64,000 nt of DNA from Bradyrhizobium sp. NP1 (lineage in GTDB: Bacteria > Pseudomonadota > Alphaproteobacteria > Rhizobiales > Xanthobacteraceae): contig NZ_CP127385.1 of assembly GCF_030378205.1 (NCBI RefSeq), forward strand, positions 7,046,001-7,110,000, given 5' to 3'. The stretch's first letter is position 1. Each line of letters starts with the position of its first letter. The position numbers and the translations under genes were made by a program. The notes beneath the pieces were generated by a model. That model was not told where the DNA came from. It worked only from the letters and a program-made list of their open reading frames with translations, and searched no databases. This document shows, piece by piece, positions 1 through 11,203 of this stretch.

Positions 1-614
1 GGGCGCAGCCCACCTTTGGCCTCGATGAAGGCCGTGATCTTCTCCAGCCCCTCGCCCTTCTTCAGGTTGGTCATCACGAACGGCCGCTCGCCGCGCATCC
101 GACGCGTATCCGCATCCATCTTGTCGAGCGAAGCACCGACATGGGGCGCGAGATCGATCTTGTTGATCACCAGGAGGTCGGAGCGGGTGATTCCGGGGCC
201 GCCCTTGGAGGGGATCTTGTCGCCGGCGGCCACGTCGATCACATAGATCGTGAGGTCTGCAAGCTCGGGCGAGAAGGTGGCGGCGAGATTGTCGCCGCCG
301 GACTCGATCAGCACCAGATCGAGACCGGGAAACTTGGCCCGCATGTCGGCAACGGCCGCGAGGTTCATCGAGGCGTCCTCACGGATCGCGGTATGCGGGC
401 AGCCGCCGGTCTCGACGCCGGCAATGCGGTCCGCCGTCAGCGATCCCGAACGCACCAGGAACTCTGCATCCCATTTGGTGTAGATGTCGTTGGTGATGGC
501 GGCGATGTCGTAGCGTTCGCGCAGCGCCTTGCAGAGCAGATCCATCAGCGCGGTCTTGCCCGAGCCGACGGGACCGCCGACGCCGACACGCAGGGGGCCG
601 TGAGAACTAGCCAT
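1..614 (-). CDS. ureG: Urease accessory GTPase UreG (3' end cut by window edge)
   Basis: UreG is the SIMIBI-class GTPase that, with UreD, UreF and UreE, drives GTP-dependent nickel insertion into apo-urease. Reading from ATG at 614, the product begins [20 protein letters not shown]; the P-loop GGPVGSGKT is at residues 13-21. Further on come [13 protein letters not shown], the metal-binding [17 protein letters not shown] segment, [18 protein letters not shown] and the base-specificity [11 protein letters not shown]. About 204 codons are present, close to the usual 205-210, so only the last few residues are outside the window. It follows ureF by 66 bp and is the last ure gene seen. Confidence 0.97.
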   Translation of the reverse strand, partial: MASSHGPLRVGVGGPVGSGKTALMDLLCKALRERYDIAAITNDIYTKWDAEFLVRSGSLTADRIAGVETGGCPHTAIREDASMNLAAVADMRAKFPGLDLVLIESGGDNLAATFSPELADLTIYVIDVAAGDKIPSKGGPGITRSDLLVINKIDLAPHVGASLDKMDADTRRMRGERPFVMTNLKKGEGLEKITAFIEAKGGLR

Positions 615-638
615 GTCAGCAATCCCTCAATTGTTGTG

Positions 639-658
639 GTCCCGGCGAACGCCGGGAC
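639..658. repeat. Short palindrome between ureF and ureG
   Basis: Perfect 8-bp inverted repeat GTCCCGGC / GCCGGGAC around a GAAC loop, inside the 66-bp ureF-ureG gap. A similar CCCGGC-CAAA-GCCGGG hairpin lies at 43146-43161. It could weaken read-through to ureG or be a dispersed mini-palindrome; no T-run follows it. Confidence 0.5.
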
Positions 659-680
659 GGCGCCTGGGGTACCATCCGTC

Positions 681-1406
681 TCATGACCTGAACAACCGCG
701 TGTACTGCGTCTCGTGCCTCAGGCCTGCCAGGTCGGCGCGGAAAGTCGCGCTGCCGAGATCGTCGAGCGAGGCCACTGCCGCGCGCGCGGCGGTGGCCGC
801 GACCACGCTCTCGAGCGCGGCGAGCACGCGCTGGCTGTCGGTCTGGCCGAGCGGAACGAGGCGGCTGGCGGCCGAAATCCAGTTCGACGTCACCGCGTGC
901 AGGAAGGCGTGCAGCAGCGGCCGCAGCGGAATTCCATGCATGGCGCCGACGATGCCGACCGCGACCGGGTAGACGATCGCGCCGTCGCATGCCGCCAGCG
1001 TCGCCTCCAGGCCATCGCAATTCCAGGCGGTGCGCGCGATCTCGACAAAGGCGCGGCCCTGCGCTGACGTCTCGAGCTGCCGCTCGCGCGAGGGCACAAA
1101 GGCCGCCGCAAGCTCCGCGACTTCTTTCAAAGCGATCTCATCGGCAGCTTCCGCCGCGCGATGCGCCTGCGCCAGGAAGACACCGTCGCAGAAACCCGAG
1201 CCGTCCGTGAGCATCGCGGCAAGCCAGTCCTGCAGCGTCGCCGCATCCCGGACGTCGGCCGCCTCCACCGCCCATTCGATGCCGCTGGAATAGGAGAAGC
1301 CGCCGACCGGAAAGGCCGGCGACAGCCAGGTCATGAGACGGTAGAGCGAGGCCGCCTCGCGCTCCGTCAGGTCACTCCGCGCCCGCTCCGGCTCATTTGT
1401 GGTCAT
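681..1406 (-). CDS. ureF: Urease accessory protein UreF
   Basis: UreF bridges UreD and UreG on apo-urease and gates GTP hydrolysis during nickel delivery. The 241-aa product has the family hallmarks [20 protein letters not shown] near the N-terminus and the all-alpha body ending with [11 protein letters not shown]. The frame is open further upstream, but the ATG at 1406 ([10 protein letters not shown]) is the sensible start: it lies inside the 3' end of ureE, giving a 14-bp overlap, and the upstream extension only reads the His-rich ureE tail in another frame. Length is typical (about 225-245 aa). Confidence 0.95.
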   Translation of the reverse strand: MTTNEPERARSDLTEREAASLYRLMTWLSPAFPVGGFSYSSGIEWAVEAADVRDAATLQDWLAAMLTDGSGFCDGVFLAQAHRAAEAADEIALKEVAELAAAFVPSRERQLETSAQGRAFVEIARTAWNCDGLEATLAACDGAIVYPVAVGIVGAMHGIPLRPLLHAFLHAVTSNWISAASRLVPLGQTDSQRVLAALESVVAATAARAAVASLDDLGSATFRADLAGLRHETQYTRLFRS

Positions 1407-1986
1407 GAGCATGGGAATGGCCGTGATGATGATCGTGGTCGCAATGCTCGTCATGATGGTGGTGGTCATGGTGGTGATCATGATCGCCATGATCGTGCGC
1501 ATGATCATGCGCGGCGTGATGCGGCGCGTGGTTCTCGGAAACGTGAGCATGCGCGGCGCCGGCATAGGCACCGCCCTCGGGATCGAACGGCGCCTCGATC
1601 GCGACGACGCGCGCGCCCAATCCCTTCACCATCGCCTCGATCACGTGATCCTTTCGGATACGCAGCGCCTTCGGCATGATCTGGGTCGGCAGATGGCGGT
1701 TGCCGAGATGCCAGGCGACGCGGATCAGATGATGCGGATCGGCCCCGCGAATCTCGATCAGCGGCTCGGGCGCTGCCACCACCTCGACCAGCCTTCCATC
1801 CTCCAGCACCAGGGCGTCGCCGCCGCGCAACGCCACGGCGTTTTCGAGATCGAGCAGGAATTCGAGGCCGCGCGTGCCGCACATCACCAGCCGCCGCCGA
1901 TGCCGGTCGTCGAAATCGAGCACGACGGTGTCGGCCGGCGCCGCGGTCCAGCGATGCTGCGGCTTCACATCCGTAGCGCGGATCAT
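1393..1986 (-). CDS. ureE: Urease accessory nickel metallochaperone UreE with long His-rich tail
   Basis: UreE carries Ni(II) to the UreDFG-apourease complex. The first ~145 residues form the peptide-binding plus metal-binding domains, including [19 protein letters not shown], whose conserved His is the dimer-interface metal ligand. The last ~45 residues are an exceptional tail of His and Asp ([20 protein letters not shown] and onward), comparable to the Klebsiella UreE tail, and likely a nickel-storage arm. The gene starts in a 4-bp ATGA overlap with the preceding ABM gene and ends inside ureF. Confidence 0.95.
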   Translation of the reverse strand: MIRATDVKPQHRWTAAPADTVVLDFDDRHRRRLVMCGTRGLEFLLDLENAVALRGGDALVLEDGRLVEVVAAPEPLIEIRGADPHHLIRVAWHLGNRHLPTQIMPKALRIRKDHVIEAMVKGLGARVVAIEAPFDPEGGAYAGAAHAHVSENHAPHHAAHDHAHDHGDHDHHHDHHHHDEHCDHDHHHGHSHAHDHK

Positions 1987-2288
1987 GCGGAGATCTTATC
2001 GACCTTGCCGTCGCTGATGATCTCGATCAGCGTCGGCGAGGCCTTCAGCGATGCGGAAAGTTCGCGCCACACCTTCATGTGCGGCGCGCGGGCATGCGCG
2101 TTGAGATCGTCGCGGCTTTCCCAGCGCTCGACCACCACATACAGGTTGGGATCGTTGACGCTGACGTGGCCCTCATAAGCGATGCAGCCCTTCTCTTTCC
2201 GCGTTTCGGCGATGCACGCCTTGTGCCCGTTGATGAAGGCCTCGCGGCTCTCGGGCTTCATCTGCGTGGTGGCGATGACATAGATCAT
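1983..2288 (-). CDS. Antibiotic biosynthesis monooxygenase (ABM)-fold small protein
   Basis: A 101-aa protein with the dimeric alpha/beta ABM fold signature: an N-terminal strand [18 protein letters not shown], then the characteristic [38 protein letters not shown], ending in a short strand. Relatives include YgiN-type quinol monooxygenases and heme-degrading enzymes, but many members have no known reaction. The start has a strong ribosome site (GGAGG a few bases before the ATG). It sits between ureC (30 bp away) and ureE (4-bp overlap), so it is co-expressed with urease. Its role in urea metabolism is unknown. Confidence 0.85.
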   Translation of the reverse strand: MIYVIATTQMKPESREAFINGHKACIAETRKEKGCIAYEGHVSVNDPNLYVVVERWESRDDLNAHARAPHMKVWRELSASLKASPTLIEIISDGKVDKISA

Positions 2289-2318
2289 GCAATCCTCCCG
2301 TTGCTTTTCCGACGTTTC

Positions 2319-4034
<1,716 letters not shown>

Positions 4035-4067
4035 TCTTGAATCCTTGCTCTCTCAGAAGTGCTTCTG

Positions 4068-4613
4068 TCAGGGTGTTTTCCGGCAGGCGGCCCCAAATCG
4101 GGCGATATCGCCGCGCCCCGCCTCAATACCGAACCGAACTGCCGCATTCCCGATCTTGAATTTGAAGAAGCCTGTCTTCTCAAACGCCTTGAACGCCGCG
4201 TCGTTGGGGGCGACGTTGAAATCGTATCCCCAGCCACCCGAGTCGTAGGAGGCGATTTTATCGAGGACAGAGGTTTCCGGCCCCGGATCGAGCCGCACGA
4301 TCGGGTATCCGTCATTCAGAATCAGATCCGCAATCGCGGCCCGCACGCTTTTGTCCTGAATGTTAGTCTCGGAAACCTTGACCGCGCCGGATCCGGGCGC
4401 GCAATGAAAAGATATCGATCCGATCGCATCGGTCGCCTCAGCGGTCTCCGCGATGTACAGCATAAATGCACCGTCATCGAATTTCGTCTGACGCCATTTC
4501 ACTTCATTGGCGGATGCGGACGAAGCCAGGAGAAAAGTGGCAAGGCTCGCAACAAGAGCACAGACCGCTTTCGATACGGCGCCCGTGCGCAAACCATGCG
4601 TTTGCGTCCTCAC
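4068..4613 (-). CDS. Secreted protein of unknown function within urease operon
   Basis: A 181-aa protein starting at GTG 4613, which overlaps the stop of the upstream HD gene (GTGA), so the two are probably translationally coupled. The N-terminus has basic residues, a hydrophobic stretch (VCALVASLATFLLASSASA) and a likely signal peptidase site after Ala-Ser-Ala around residue 35. The mature part is a small mixed domain (WRQTKFDDGAFMLYIAETAE, then GGWGYDFNVAPNDAAFKAFE) with one Cys near the middle and one near the end. I do not recognise the family. Position between ureB and ureC suggests a periplasmic role expressed with urease, but this is inference. Confidence 0.75.
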   Translation of the reverse strand: MRTQTHGLRTGAVSKAVCALVASLATFLLASSASANEVKWRQTKFDDGAFMLYIAETAEATDAIGSISFHCAPGSGAVKVSETNIQDKSVRAAIADLILNDGYPIVRLDPGPETSVLDKIASYDSGGWGYDFNVAPNDAAFKAFEKTGFFKFKIGNAAVRFGIEAGRGDIARFGAACRKTP

Positions 4614-5149
4614 AGCGAACTCCTCGCTTCAGCGACCGCATCGTCGAACATCTTGTCGAGCGCCGCATTCACGCCGCGACATCCGGCGACGACCTGCTCG
4701 GCCCAGGCGACATAGTCGGCCAGTTCTTCGCGCTGCTCCGCGCTCGCATTTAGAAATATGCGCGCGCGCACGTTGCTGACCTTGTCGGCGATCTTGATCA
4801 GCTTTGCGCCGGGCGATTTGTGCGGCGCGTCCTCGATCTGTTTCTTCCGGCGCTCGGCCTTGGACAGGCTCATGTCGTCGGTGCACCCCACGACCAGCGC
4901 CGCGACGCGCTCGCCGAACTTCTGCGCCAGCTCCTCGCGCGTGGTTGCGGTATCCTCGATCACATCATGCAGCCAGCCGGCCGCTATCAGCTCGGCATCG
5001 GCGCCATCGGTCACTCGCGCGAGCAGGTTCGCCACCTCGGCGAGGTGGTTGATGTAGGGCTCGCTGCCGCGCCCCTTGCGCGCCGTGCCGGCGTGGCGAT
5101 GTGCGGCCAGCTCGGCAGCTTCCGAGATGAGACGGATTCCGGTCAACAT
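4610..5149 (-). CDS. HD-domain alarmone hydrolase-like protein (SpoT/Mesh1 type)
   Basis: A 179-aa stand-alone HD hydrolase resembling the hydrolase domain of RelA/SpoT and the small Mesh1-type (p)ppGpp 3'-pyrophosphohydrolases. The metal-binding set is intact: His35 (PYINHL), His61-Asp62 (GWLHDV), Glu65-Asp66 just after, and Asp122 (KIADKVSN). The RKGRG segment before PYINHL matches the nucleotide-binding region of the family. There is no synthetase, TGS or ACT domain. It lies 4 bp from ureB and overlaps the following secreted-protein gene by 4 bp, so it is embedded in the urease operon. Substrate (ppGpp, NADPH or other) cannot be told from sequence. Confidence 0.88.
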   Translation of the reverse strand: MLTGIRLISEAAELAAHRHAGTARKGRGSEPYINHLAEVANLLARVTDGADAELIAAGWLHDVIEDTATTREELAQKFGERVAALVVGCTDDMSLSKAERRKKQIEDAPHKSPGAKLIKIADKVSNVRARIFLNASAEQREELADYVAWAEQVVAGCRGVNAALDKMFDDAVAEARSSL

Positions 5150-5153
5150 GGAA

Positions 5154-5459
5154 TCACAACTTCCCCATCACGTCGCCGCGAAAGCCGTAGACGGTGCGCT
5201 TGCCGGCAAGCGCGACGAGATGCACTTCCCGCGTCTGTCCCGGCTCGAAGCGCACCGCAGTGCCGGCCGCGATATCGAGCCGCATGCCGCGCGCCTTTTT
5301 CCGATCGAATTTCAGCGCCGGGTTGGTCTCGAAGAAATGGTAGTGCGAGCCGACCTGGATCGGCCGGTCGCCTGAATTGGCCACCGTCAGCGTCACGGTC
5401 TTGCGGCCGGCATTGAGCTCGATCTCGCCGTCCTGGATGAAGAGTTCGCCGGGGATCAT
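5154..5459 (-). CDS. ureB: Urease beta subunit
   Basis: Structural subunit of the (alpha-beta-gamma)3 urease. The product [20 protein letters not shown]... is 101 aa and contains the family landmarks [32 protein letters not shown] and [12 protein letters not shown]. The open frame continues upstream through a palindromic repeat, but the ATG at 5459 gives the canonical MIPGE start. Separate from ureA (no fusion), with 112 bp of repeat-bearing DNA between them. Confidence 0.97.
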   Translation of the reverse strand: MIPGELFIQDGEIELNAGRKTVTLTVANSGDRPIQVGSHYHFFETNPALKFDRKKARGMRLDIAAGTAVRFEPGQTREVHLVALAGKRTVYGFRGDVMGKL

Positions 5460-5474
5460 TCTTGTCCTCCTCCT

Positions 5475-5567
5475 GTCATTCCGGGGCGCGCGCAGCGCGA
5501 ACCCGGAATCTCGAATCTGATAACCTCCAGATTCCGGGTTCGGCCGTACCGGCCGCACCGGAATGAC
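5475..5567. repeat. Palindromic repeat between ureB and ureA
   Basis: The ends GTCATTCCGG and CCGGAATGAC are exact inverted repeats 93 bp apart. Inside, ACCCGGAATC and AGATTCCGGG form a second, nested stem. Such ATTCCGG palindromes are dispersed intergenic repeats in Bradyrhizobium-like genomes (recognition, not a search). It fills almost the whole ureA-ureB gap and could form a stable RNA stem within the operon. Confidence 0.75.
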
Positions 5568-5571
5568 GTCG

Positions 5572-5874
5572 TCACCGGATCGGCTGATGCACGGTGACGA
5601 GCTTGGTCCCATCCGGGAAAGTCGCCTCGACCTGAATGTCGTGGATCATCTCGGGGATTCCCGGCATCACCTGCTCGCGCGTCAGAACTTCCGCGCCCGA
5701 CTTCATCAGCTCGGCGACGGTGCGGCCATCACGCGCGCCCTCGACGATGAAATCGGAAATGATCGCGATCGCCTCGGGGTGGTTGAGCTTGACGCCGCGC
5801 TCCAGGCGGCGCCGCGCCACCATGGCCGCCATCGAGATCAGAAGCTTGTCCTTTTCGCGGGGGGAGAGATTCAT
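5572..5874 (-). CDS. ureA: Urease gamma subunit
   Basis: Smallest urease subunit, 100 aa, the standard length. It opens [20 protein letters not shown] and contains [21 protein letters not shown], then [20 protein letters not shown] and ends VTVHQPIR, all diagnostic of UreA. It lies 27 bp downstream of ureD and is separated from ureB by a palindromic repeat rather than the few bases usual in ureAB pairs. Confidence 0.98.
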   Translation of the reverse strand: MNLSPREKDKLLISMAAMVARRRLERGVKLNHPEAIAIISDFIVEGARDGRTVAELMKSGAEVLTREQVMPGIPEMIHDIQVEATFPDGTKLVTVHQPIR

Positions 5875-5901
5875 GCCAGCACTCGGATTGACGTTTTCGA
5901 T

Positions 5902-6726
<825 letters not shown>

Positions 6727-6773
6727 CCATCCTCCCGGAACGCGGTCGAAAGGCCGCCGCGCCCTTAAAGTCC

Positions 6774-7469
6774 TTACAGCGCCATCTGGCGGCTGATTTC
6801 GGCGGGGTCGAGGGCTGTGCGGTCGCAGGCATATTTCACCGCACCCCGGTCCATCACCGCGAAACTGTCGCCGAGCTCACAGGCAAAGTCGAGATATTGC
6901 TCGACCAGCACGATGGCGATGTTGCCGAGGTTGCGCAAGTAGGAGATCGCCCGCGCGATATCCTTGATGATCGAGGGCTGGATGCCCTCGGTCGGCTCAT
7001 CGAGCAGCAGCAGTTTCGGTCGCATGACGAGCGCGCGCCCGATCGCGAGTTGCTGCTGCTGGCCGCCGGAGAGGTCGCCGCCGCGGCGCCCCAGCATGGA
7101 TTCCAGCACCGGAAACAGCGAAAACACGTCGTTCGGAATGCTGCGGTCCTCGCGCTTCAAGGGCGCAAAGCCGGTCTTGAGGTTCTCCTCGACCGTCAGA
7201 AGGGGAAAAATCTCGCGGCCCTGCGGCACGAAGCCGATGCCGCGCCGCGCCCGCTCATAGGGTTTGAGGCCCGTGATGTCGGCGCCGTCGAAGCTGATCG
7301 AGCCCGAGGCGACCGGATATTGGCCCACCAGGGCGCGGAGCAGCGAGGTCTTGCCGACGCCGTTGCGGCCGAGCACACAGGTGACCTTGCCGGGCGCGGC
7401 CGCAAGCGAGACGCCGCGCAGCGCCTGCGCCGCGCCGTAATAGAGGTTGATGTCTTTCACCTCGAGCAT
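6774..7469 (-). CDS. urtE: Urea ABC transporter ATP-binding protein UrtE
   Basis: One of two ATPases of the LIV-type urea importer. The 231-aa product has Walker A GRNGVGKTS, the signature LSGGQQQQLAIGRAL, and Walker B LLLLDEPTEGIQPSII; the TEGIQPSI wording is typical of UrtE. ATG 7469 is preferred because the purine stretch GAAGG lies 9 bp before it. An in-frame ATG three codons earlier directly abuts that stretch and would lack a usable ribosome site. Confidence 0.95.
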   Translation of the reverse strand: MLEVKDINLYYGAAQALRGVSLAAAPGKVTCVLGRNGVGKTSLLRALVGQYPVASGSISFDGADITGLKPYERARRGIGFVPQGREIFPLLTVEENLKTGFAPLKREDRSIPNDVFSLFPVLESMLGRRGGDLSGGQQQQLAIGRALVMRPKLLLLDEPTEGIQPSIIKDIARAISYLRNLGNIAIVLVEQYLDFACELGDSFAVMDRGAVKYACDRTALDPAEISRQMAL

Positions 7470-7593
7470 CGGAAGCATCCTTCGTCCGCCATGATCCCCT
7501 CCCCGGCTCTCCCATTTTCAAGGGGAAGGAGAAGAGCGCCACGGCCGTTTCCTTGCCCTGAAAGAAGGAGGATGAGGGAAGCGGTCATCGTCG

Positions 7594-8355
7594 TCATCGT
7601 CCCAGATAAACCTCGATCACCCGCTCGTTCGACGACACCTGGTCGATCGTGCCCTCCGCAAGCACGCTGCCCTCGTGCAGGCAGGTCACCTTGACGCCGA
7701 GCTCGCGCACGAAGGTCATGTCGTGCTCGACCACCATCACGGTGTGGTCCTTGTTGATCTGCTTGAGCAGTTCGGCGGTGAGATGCGTCTCGACGTCGGT
7801 CATCCCGGCGACGGGCTCGTCGACCAGGAGCAGCTTCGGGTCCTGCGCCAGCAGCATGCCGATCTCCAGCCATTGCTTCTGGCCGTGTGACAGGCTGCCC
7901 GCAAGGCGACGGCGCGCATCGGTGAGGCGGATGGTCTCCAGCACCCGCTCGATACGCTCGCTGTCCGTGCTGTTGCCGCGCCAGAGCAGCGTGCCCTTCA
8001 CGCTGTGGTCGACATTGAGAGCAAGCAGCAGGTTGTCCTCCACCGTCTGACTCTCGAAGACGGTCGGCTTCTGGAATTTGCGCCCGATGCCGAGCTCGGC
8101 GATGCGGGTCTCATCCAGCCGGGTCAGGTCGGTGACGCCGTCGAACAGCACGACGCCCTCGTCCGGCCTGGTCTTGCCGGTGATGATGTCCATCATCGTG
8201 GTCTTGCCGGCGCCGTTCGGGCCGATGATGGCGCGCATCTCGCCCGGCGCCAGCGTCAGCGACAGGTTGTTGATGGCGTGGAAGCCGTCGAAAGAGACAT
8301 GCACGCCGTCGAGATAGAGCAGCGCTGATGTGGCGCGGGTGTCCATGATGTTCAT
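7594..8355 (-). CDS. urtD: Urea ABC transporter ATP-binding protein UrtD
   Basis: Second ATPase of the urea importer, 253 aa from ATG 8355. Walker A GPNGAGKTT, signature LSHGQKQWLEIGMLL and Walker B LLLVDEPVAGMT are present; LSHGQKQWLEIGM is characteristic of UrtD and LivG-like subunits. The ATG follows the urtC stop by four bases, with GGAG at suitable spacing inside the urtC end. A second in-frame ATG three codons on is possible. The frame is open upstream into urtC but that part is only an overlap artefact. Confidence 0.95.
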   Translation of the reverse strand: MNIMDTRATSALLYLDGVHVSFDGFHAINNLSLTLAPGEMRAIIGPNGAGKTTMMDIITGKTRPDEGVVLFDGVTDLTRLDETRIAELGIGRKFQKPTVFESQTVEDNLLLALNVDHSVKGTLLWRGNSTDSERIERVLETIRLTDARRRLAGSLSHGQKQWLEIGMLLAQDPKLLLVDEPVAGMTDVETHLTAELLKQINKDHTVMVVEHDMTFVRELGVKVTCLHEGSVLAEGTIDQVSSNERVIEVYLGR

Positions 8356-8359
8356 GCGC

Positions 8360-9526
8360 TCACTCCGCCATCTTGGGTTCGCTGACGCCGTCCTCGCGCG
8401 CCGCACTTGCGGCATCGGCGCGGCGGGCCGCCTTCCACGGCTCCCACCAGGCGTTGAAGGTGCCGACGATGCCCTTCGGCAGCAGCAGCGTCACCAGGAT
8501 GAACAGCGCGCCCAGCATGAACAGCCAGTAGGGCGCGAGCGGGCCCGAGGTGAAGAAGGTTTTGGCGTAGTTGACGACGACGGCGCCGAGCGCGGCGCCG
8601 ACCAGCGTGCCGCGGCCGCCGACCGCGACCCAGATCACGGCCTCGATGGAATTGCCCGGTGCGAACTCGCTCGGATTGATGATGCCGACCTGCGGCACAT
8701 AGAGCGCGCCGGCGACGCCGGCCATGCAGGCCGACAGCGTGAACACGAACAGCTTGTAGGATTCGACACGGTAGCCGAGAAAGCGGGTGCGCGATTCCGC
8801 GTCGCGGATCGCGATCAGCACCTTGCCGAGCTTGGAGGTGACGACCGCGCGGCAGATCAGGAAGCCCGCGATCAGCGCGAGGCAGCTCAAGGTGAACAGC
8901 GCGGCGCGGGTGCCGTCGGCCTGCACGTTGAAGCCGAGGATGTCCTTGAAGTCGGTCAGGCCGTTGTTGCCGCCGAAGCCGAAATCGTTGCGGAAGAAGC
9001 CGAGCAAGAGCGCATAGGTCATCGCCTGCGTGATGATCGAGAGATAGACTCCCGTGACGCGGGAGCGGAAGGCGAGCCAGCCGAAGCAGAAGGCGAGCAG
9101 ACCCGGCACCAGCACGATCATCAGCGCCGCAAACGCAAAATTGTCGAAGCCGAACCAGTACCACGGCAGCTTCTGCCAGTTCAGGAACACCATGAAGTCG
9201 GGCAGCACCGGGTTGCCGTAGACGCCGCGGCTGCCGATCTGGCGCATCAGGTACATGCCCATGGCATAGCCGCCGAGCGCGAAGAACGCGCCATGGCCGA
9301 GCGAGAGGATACCGCAATAGCCCCAGATCAGGTCGATCGACAGGGCCAGGATCGCGTAGCAGACATATTTGCCGAACAGCGCCACCAGATAGGTCGGCAC
9401 CTGGAAGGCCGAGCCCGCCGGCAGCAGCAGGTTCGACAGCGGGATCAAGACGCCGCAGGCCGCGACCACCAGGATGAAGGTGGTCGCCGCGCGATCCAGC
9501 GAGCGCGTCAGGACATGCGGCATCAT
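8360..9526 (-). CDS. urtC: Urea ABC transporter permease UrtC
   Basis: Inner-membrane permease of the LivM family, 388 aa, with about ten hydrophobic segments. Recognisable parts are LSIDLIWGYCGILSLGHGAFFALGGYAMG near the N-terminus and VAVGGRGTLVGAALGAVVVNYAKTFF toward the C-terminus, the transporter coupling region. The C-terminal tail is charged. It overlaps urtB by 4 bp (ATGA) and is followed by urtD after four bases. Confidence 0.95.
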   Translation of the reverse strand: MMPHVLTRSLDRAATTFILVVAACGVLIPLSNLLLPAGSAFQVPTYLVALFGKYVCYAILALSIDLIWGYCGILSLGHGAFFALGGYAMGMYLMRQIGSRGVYGNPVLPDFMVFLNWQKLPWYWFGFDNFAFAALMIVLVPGLLAFCFGWLAFRSRVTGVYLSIITQAMTYALLLGFFRNDFGFGGNNGLTDFKDILGFNVQADGTRAALFTLSCLALIAGFLICRAVVTSKLGKVLIAIRDAESRTRFLGYRVESYKLFVFTLSACMAGVAGALYVPQVGIINPSEFAPGNSIEAVIWVAVGGRGTLVGAALGAVVVNYAKTFFTSGPLAPYWLFMLGALFILVTLLLPKGIVGTFNAWWEPWKAARRADAASAAREDGVSEPKMAE

Positions 9527-11133
9527 GCTTCCACCGCTCTGCCCTTGAGCGCGAACAGGCCGCGCGGGCGCTTCTGGATGAACAGGATGATCAAGACCAG
9601 GATCGCGATCTTGCCGAGCACGGCGCCGGCGACCGGCTCCAGGAACTTGTTGGCGATGCCGAGCGTGAAGGCGCCGACCAGCGTGCCCCAGAGATTGCCG
9701 ACGCCGCCGAACACGACGACCATGAAGCTGTCGATGATGTAGCTCTGGCCGAGATTGGGGCTGACATTGTCGATCTGCGATAGCGCGACGCCGGCGATCC
9801 CGGCGATCCCCGAGCCGAGGCCGAAGGTCAGGGCGTCGACCCGCGAGGTCGCGATCCCCATCGAGGCCGCCATGCGGCGATTCTGCGTGACCGCGCGCAT
9901 CTGCAAACCCAGCGAAGTGAAGCGCAGCATCGCGAGCAGGATCGCGAATACCGCGAGCGTGAAGCAGAGAATCCAGAGCCGGTTATAGGTGATCGTGATC
10001 TGGCCGAGCTCGAACGCGCCGCTCATCCAGGAGGGATTGCCGACCTCGCGGTTGGTCGGGCCGAACGCGGTGCGCACCGCCTGCTGCAGCACCAGCGACA
10101 GGCCCCAGGTCGCGAGCAGCGTCTCCAGCGGCCGGCCGTAGAGGAAGCGGATGATCGTGCGCTCGATCAGCACGCCGACCGCGCCTGCGACGAGAAAGGC
10201 GAGCGGCACCGCGATCAGGAGCGAATAGTCGAACAATTGCGGGTATGAGGTGCGGATCGCCTCCTGCACCACGAAGGTGGTGTAGGCGCCCAGCATCACC
10301 ATCTCGCCATGCGCCATGTTGATCACGCCCATCACGCCGAAGGTGATGGCAAGGCCGATCGCCGCCAGCAGCAGCACCGAGCCGAGCGAGAGCCCGTACC
10401 AGCCGTTCTGCACCGCCGACCACAGCGCCAGATTGCCCTGGATCGAGGAGATCGCACCCGCTGCCGCCTTGGCCACCAGCGGCGGCTGATCGGCGCCGAG
10501 ACTGGTCAGAAGCGCCAGCGCCTCCTGGTCGCCGCGCGCCTTGAGGGTCGCGATCGCATCGAGCTTGTCGCTGTCGGAAGCGTCCGGCTTGAACAGGATG
10601 ATGGCGGCGCGGGCTTCGCTGAAGGCCTGCTTGGCGCTCTTGCCGGTTTCCTTGGCGAGCGCGCCTTCGACGACCGGCAGCAGCGCCTCGTCATGGGATT
10701 TGAACACGGATTGCGCGGCCGCGATCCGTTTCGCCGGATCGGGCGAGAGCAGCGTCAGGCCGCCGAGCGCGGCTTCCACGGTGCGGCGCAGCCGGTTGTT
10801 GAGGCGCACCGCACTGGCGCTGTCAGGCACGCTGTCGACGGCTGCGCCGGTGGCGGCATCGACCGCCTTGCCGTCGGCGCCGGTGATATAGACCTTCTTG
10901 CTCTCGGGATCGGCCATCAGGCGGCCGTCCTGCAGCGCGCTGATGATCGAAAAGGCAAGCGGATTGCCCGAGGTCGCGACCGTCCCGATCGCCTCCTCGG
11001 TGTCGGAAAACTCGTCATTGGCGAACTTGCCGACCGCATCCTCGAACGGCCCGGCAAGCGCCGGAAGCGCGAACGCGCTCAAGACGATCGCCAGCAGAAG
11101 CAGGCGAAGACGATGGAGGACGTTGGCAACCAC
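9523..11133 (-). CDS. urtB: Urea ABC transporter permease UrtB with N-terminal extracytoplasmic domain
   Basis: LivH-family permease. Unlike amino-acid LivH (about 300 aa), UrtB has a ~210-residue N-terminal region rich in Ala-helical repeats (AAQSVFKSHDEALLPVVEGAL, DKLDAIATLKARGDQEALAL) before the membrane part that starts NGWYGLSLGSVLLLAAIGLA; this one fits. I prefer GTG 11133: it has GGGG about 8 bases upstream and leads directly into a clean signal sequence (VLHRLRLLLLAIVLSAFALPALAG). An ATG at 11196 gives 21 extra basic residues and lacks a ribosome site. Confidence 0.93.
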   Translation of the reverse strand: MVANVLHRLRLLLLAIVLSAFALPALAGPFEDAVGKFANDEFSDTEEAIGTVATSGNPLAFSIISALQDGRLMADPESKKVYITGADGKAVDAATGAAVDSVPDSASAVRLNNRLRRTVEAALGGLTLLSPDPAKRIAAAQSVFKSHDEALLPVVEGALAKETGKSAKQAFSEARAAIILFKPDASDSDKLDAIATLKARGDQEALALLTSLGADQPPLVAKAAAGAISSIQGNLALWSAVQNGWYGLSLGSVLLLAAIGLAITFGVMGVINMAHGEMVMLGAYTTFVVQEAIRTSYPQLFDYSLLIAVPLAFLVAGAVGVLIERTIIRFLYGRPLETLLATWGLSLVLQQAVRTAFGPTNREVGNPSWMSGAFELGQITITYNRLWILCFTLAVFAILLAMLRFTSLGLQMRAVTQNRRMAASMGIATSRVDALTFGLGSGIAGIAGVALSQIDNVSPNLGQSYIIDSFMVVVFGGVGNLWGTLVGAFTLGIANKFLEPVAGAVLGKIAILVLIILFIQKRPRGLFALKGRAVEA

Positions 11134-11203
11134 TGGACTACCCCGGCAGAAGGCGCGGAAGGCGGCAGGTCGCCGCCTTCCCTTCTTGGCTTGCATCAGC
11201 CGA

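Noticed and set aside
7479..7593. A terminator between urtD and urtE
   Set aside because: The gap has purine- and pyrimidine-rich blocks (CTCCCATTTTC, GGGGAAGGAG) resembling part of a repeat, but no clean stem with a T-run.
8330..9742. A 470-codon plus-strand frame over urtC
   Set aside because: Composition is Gln/Glu/Ala/Arg-rich noise; urtC on the minus strand is certain.
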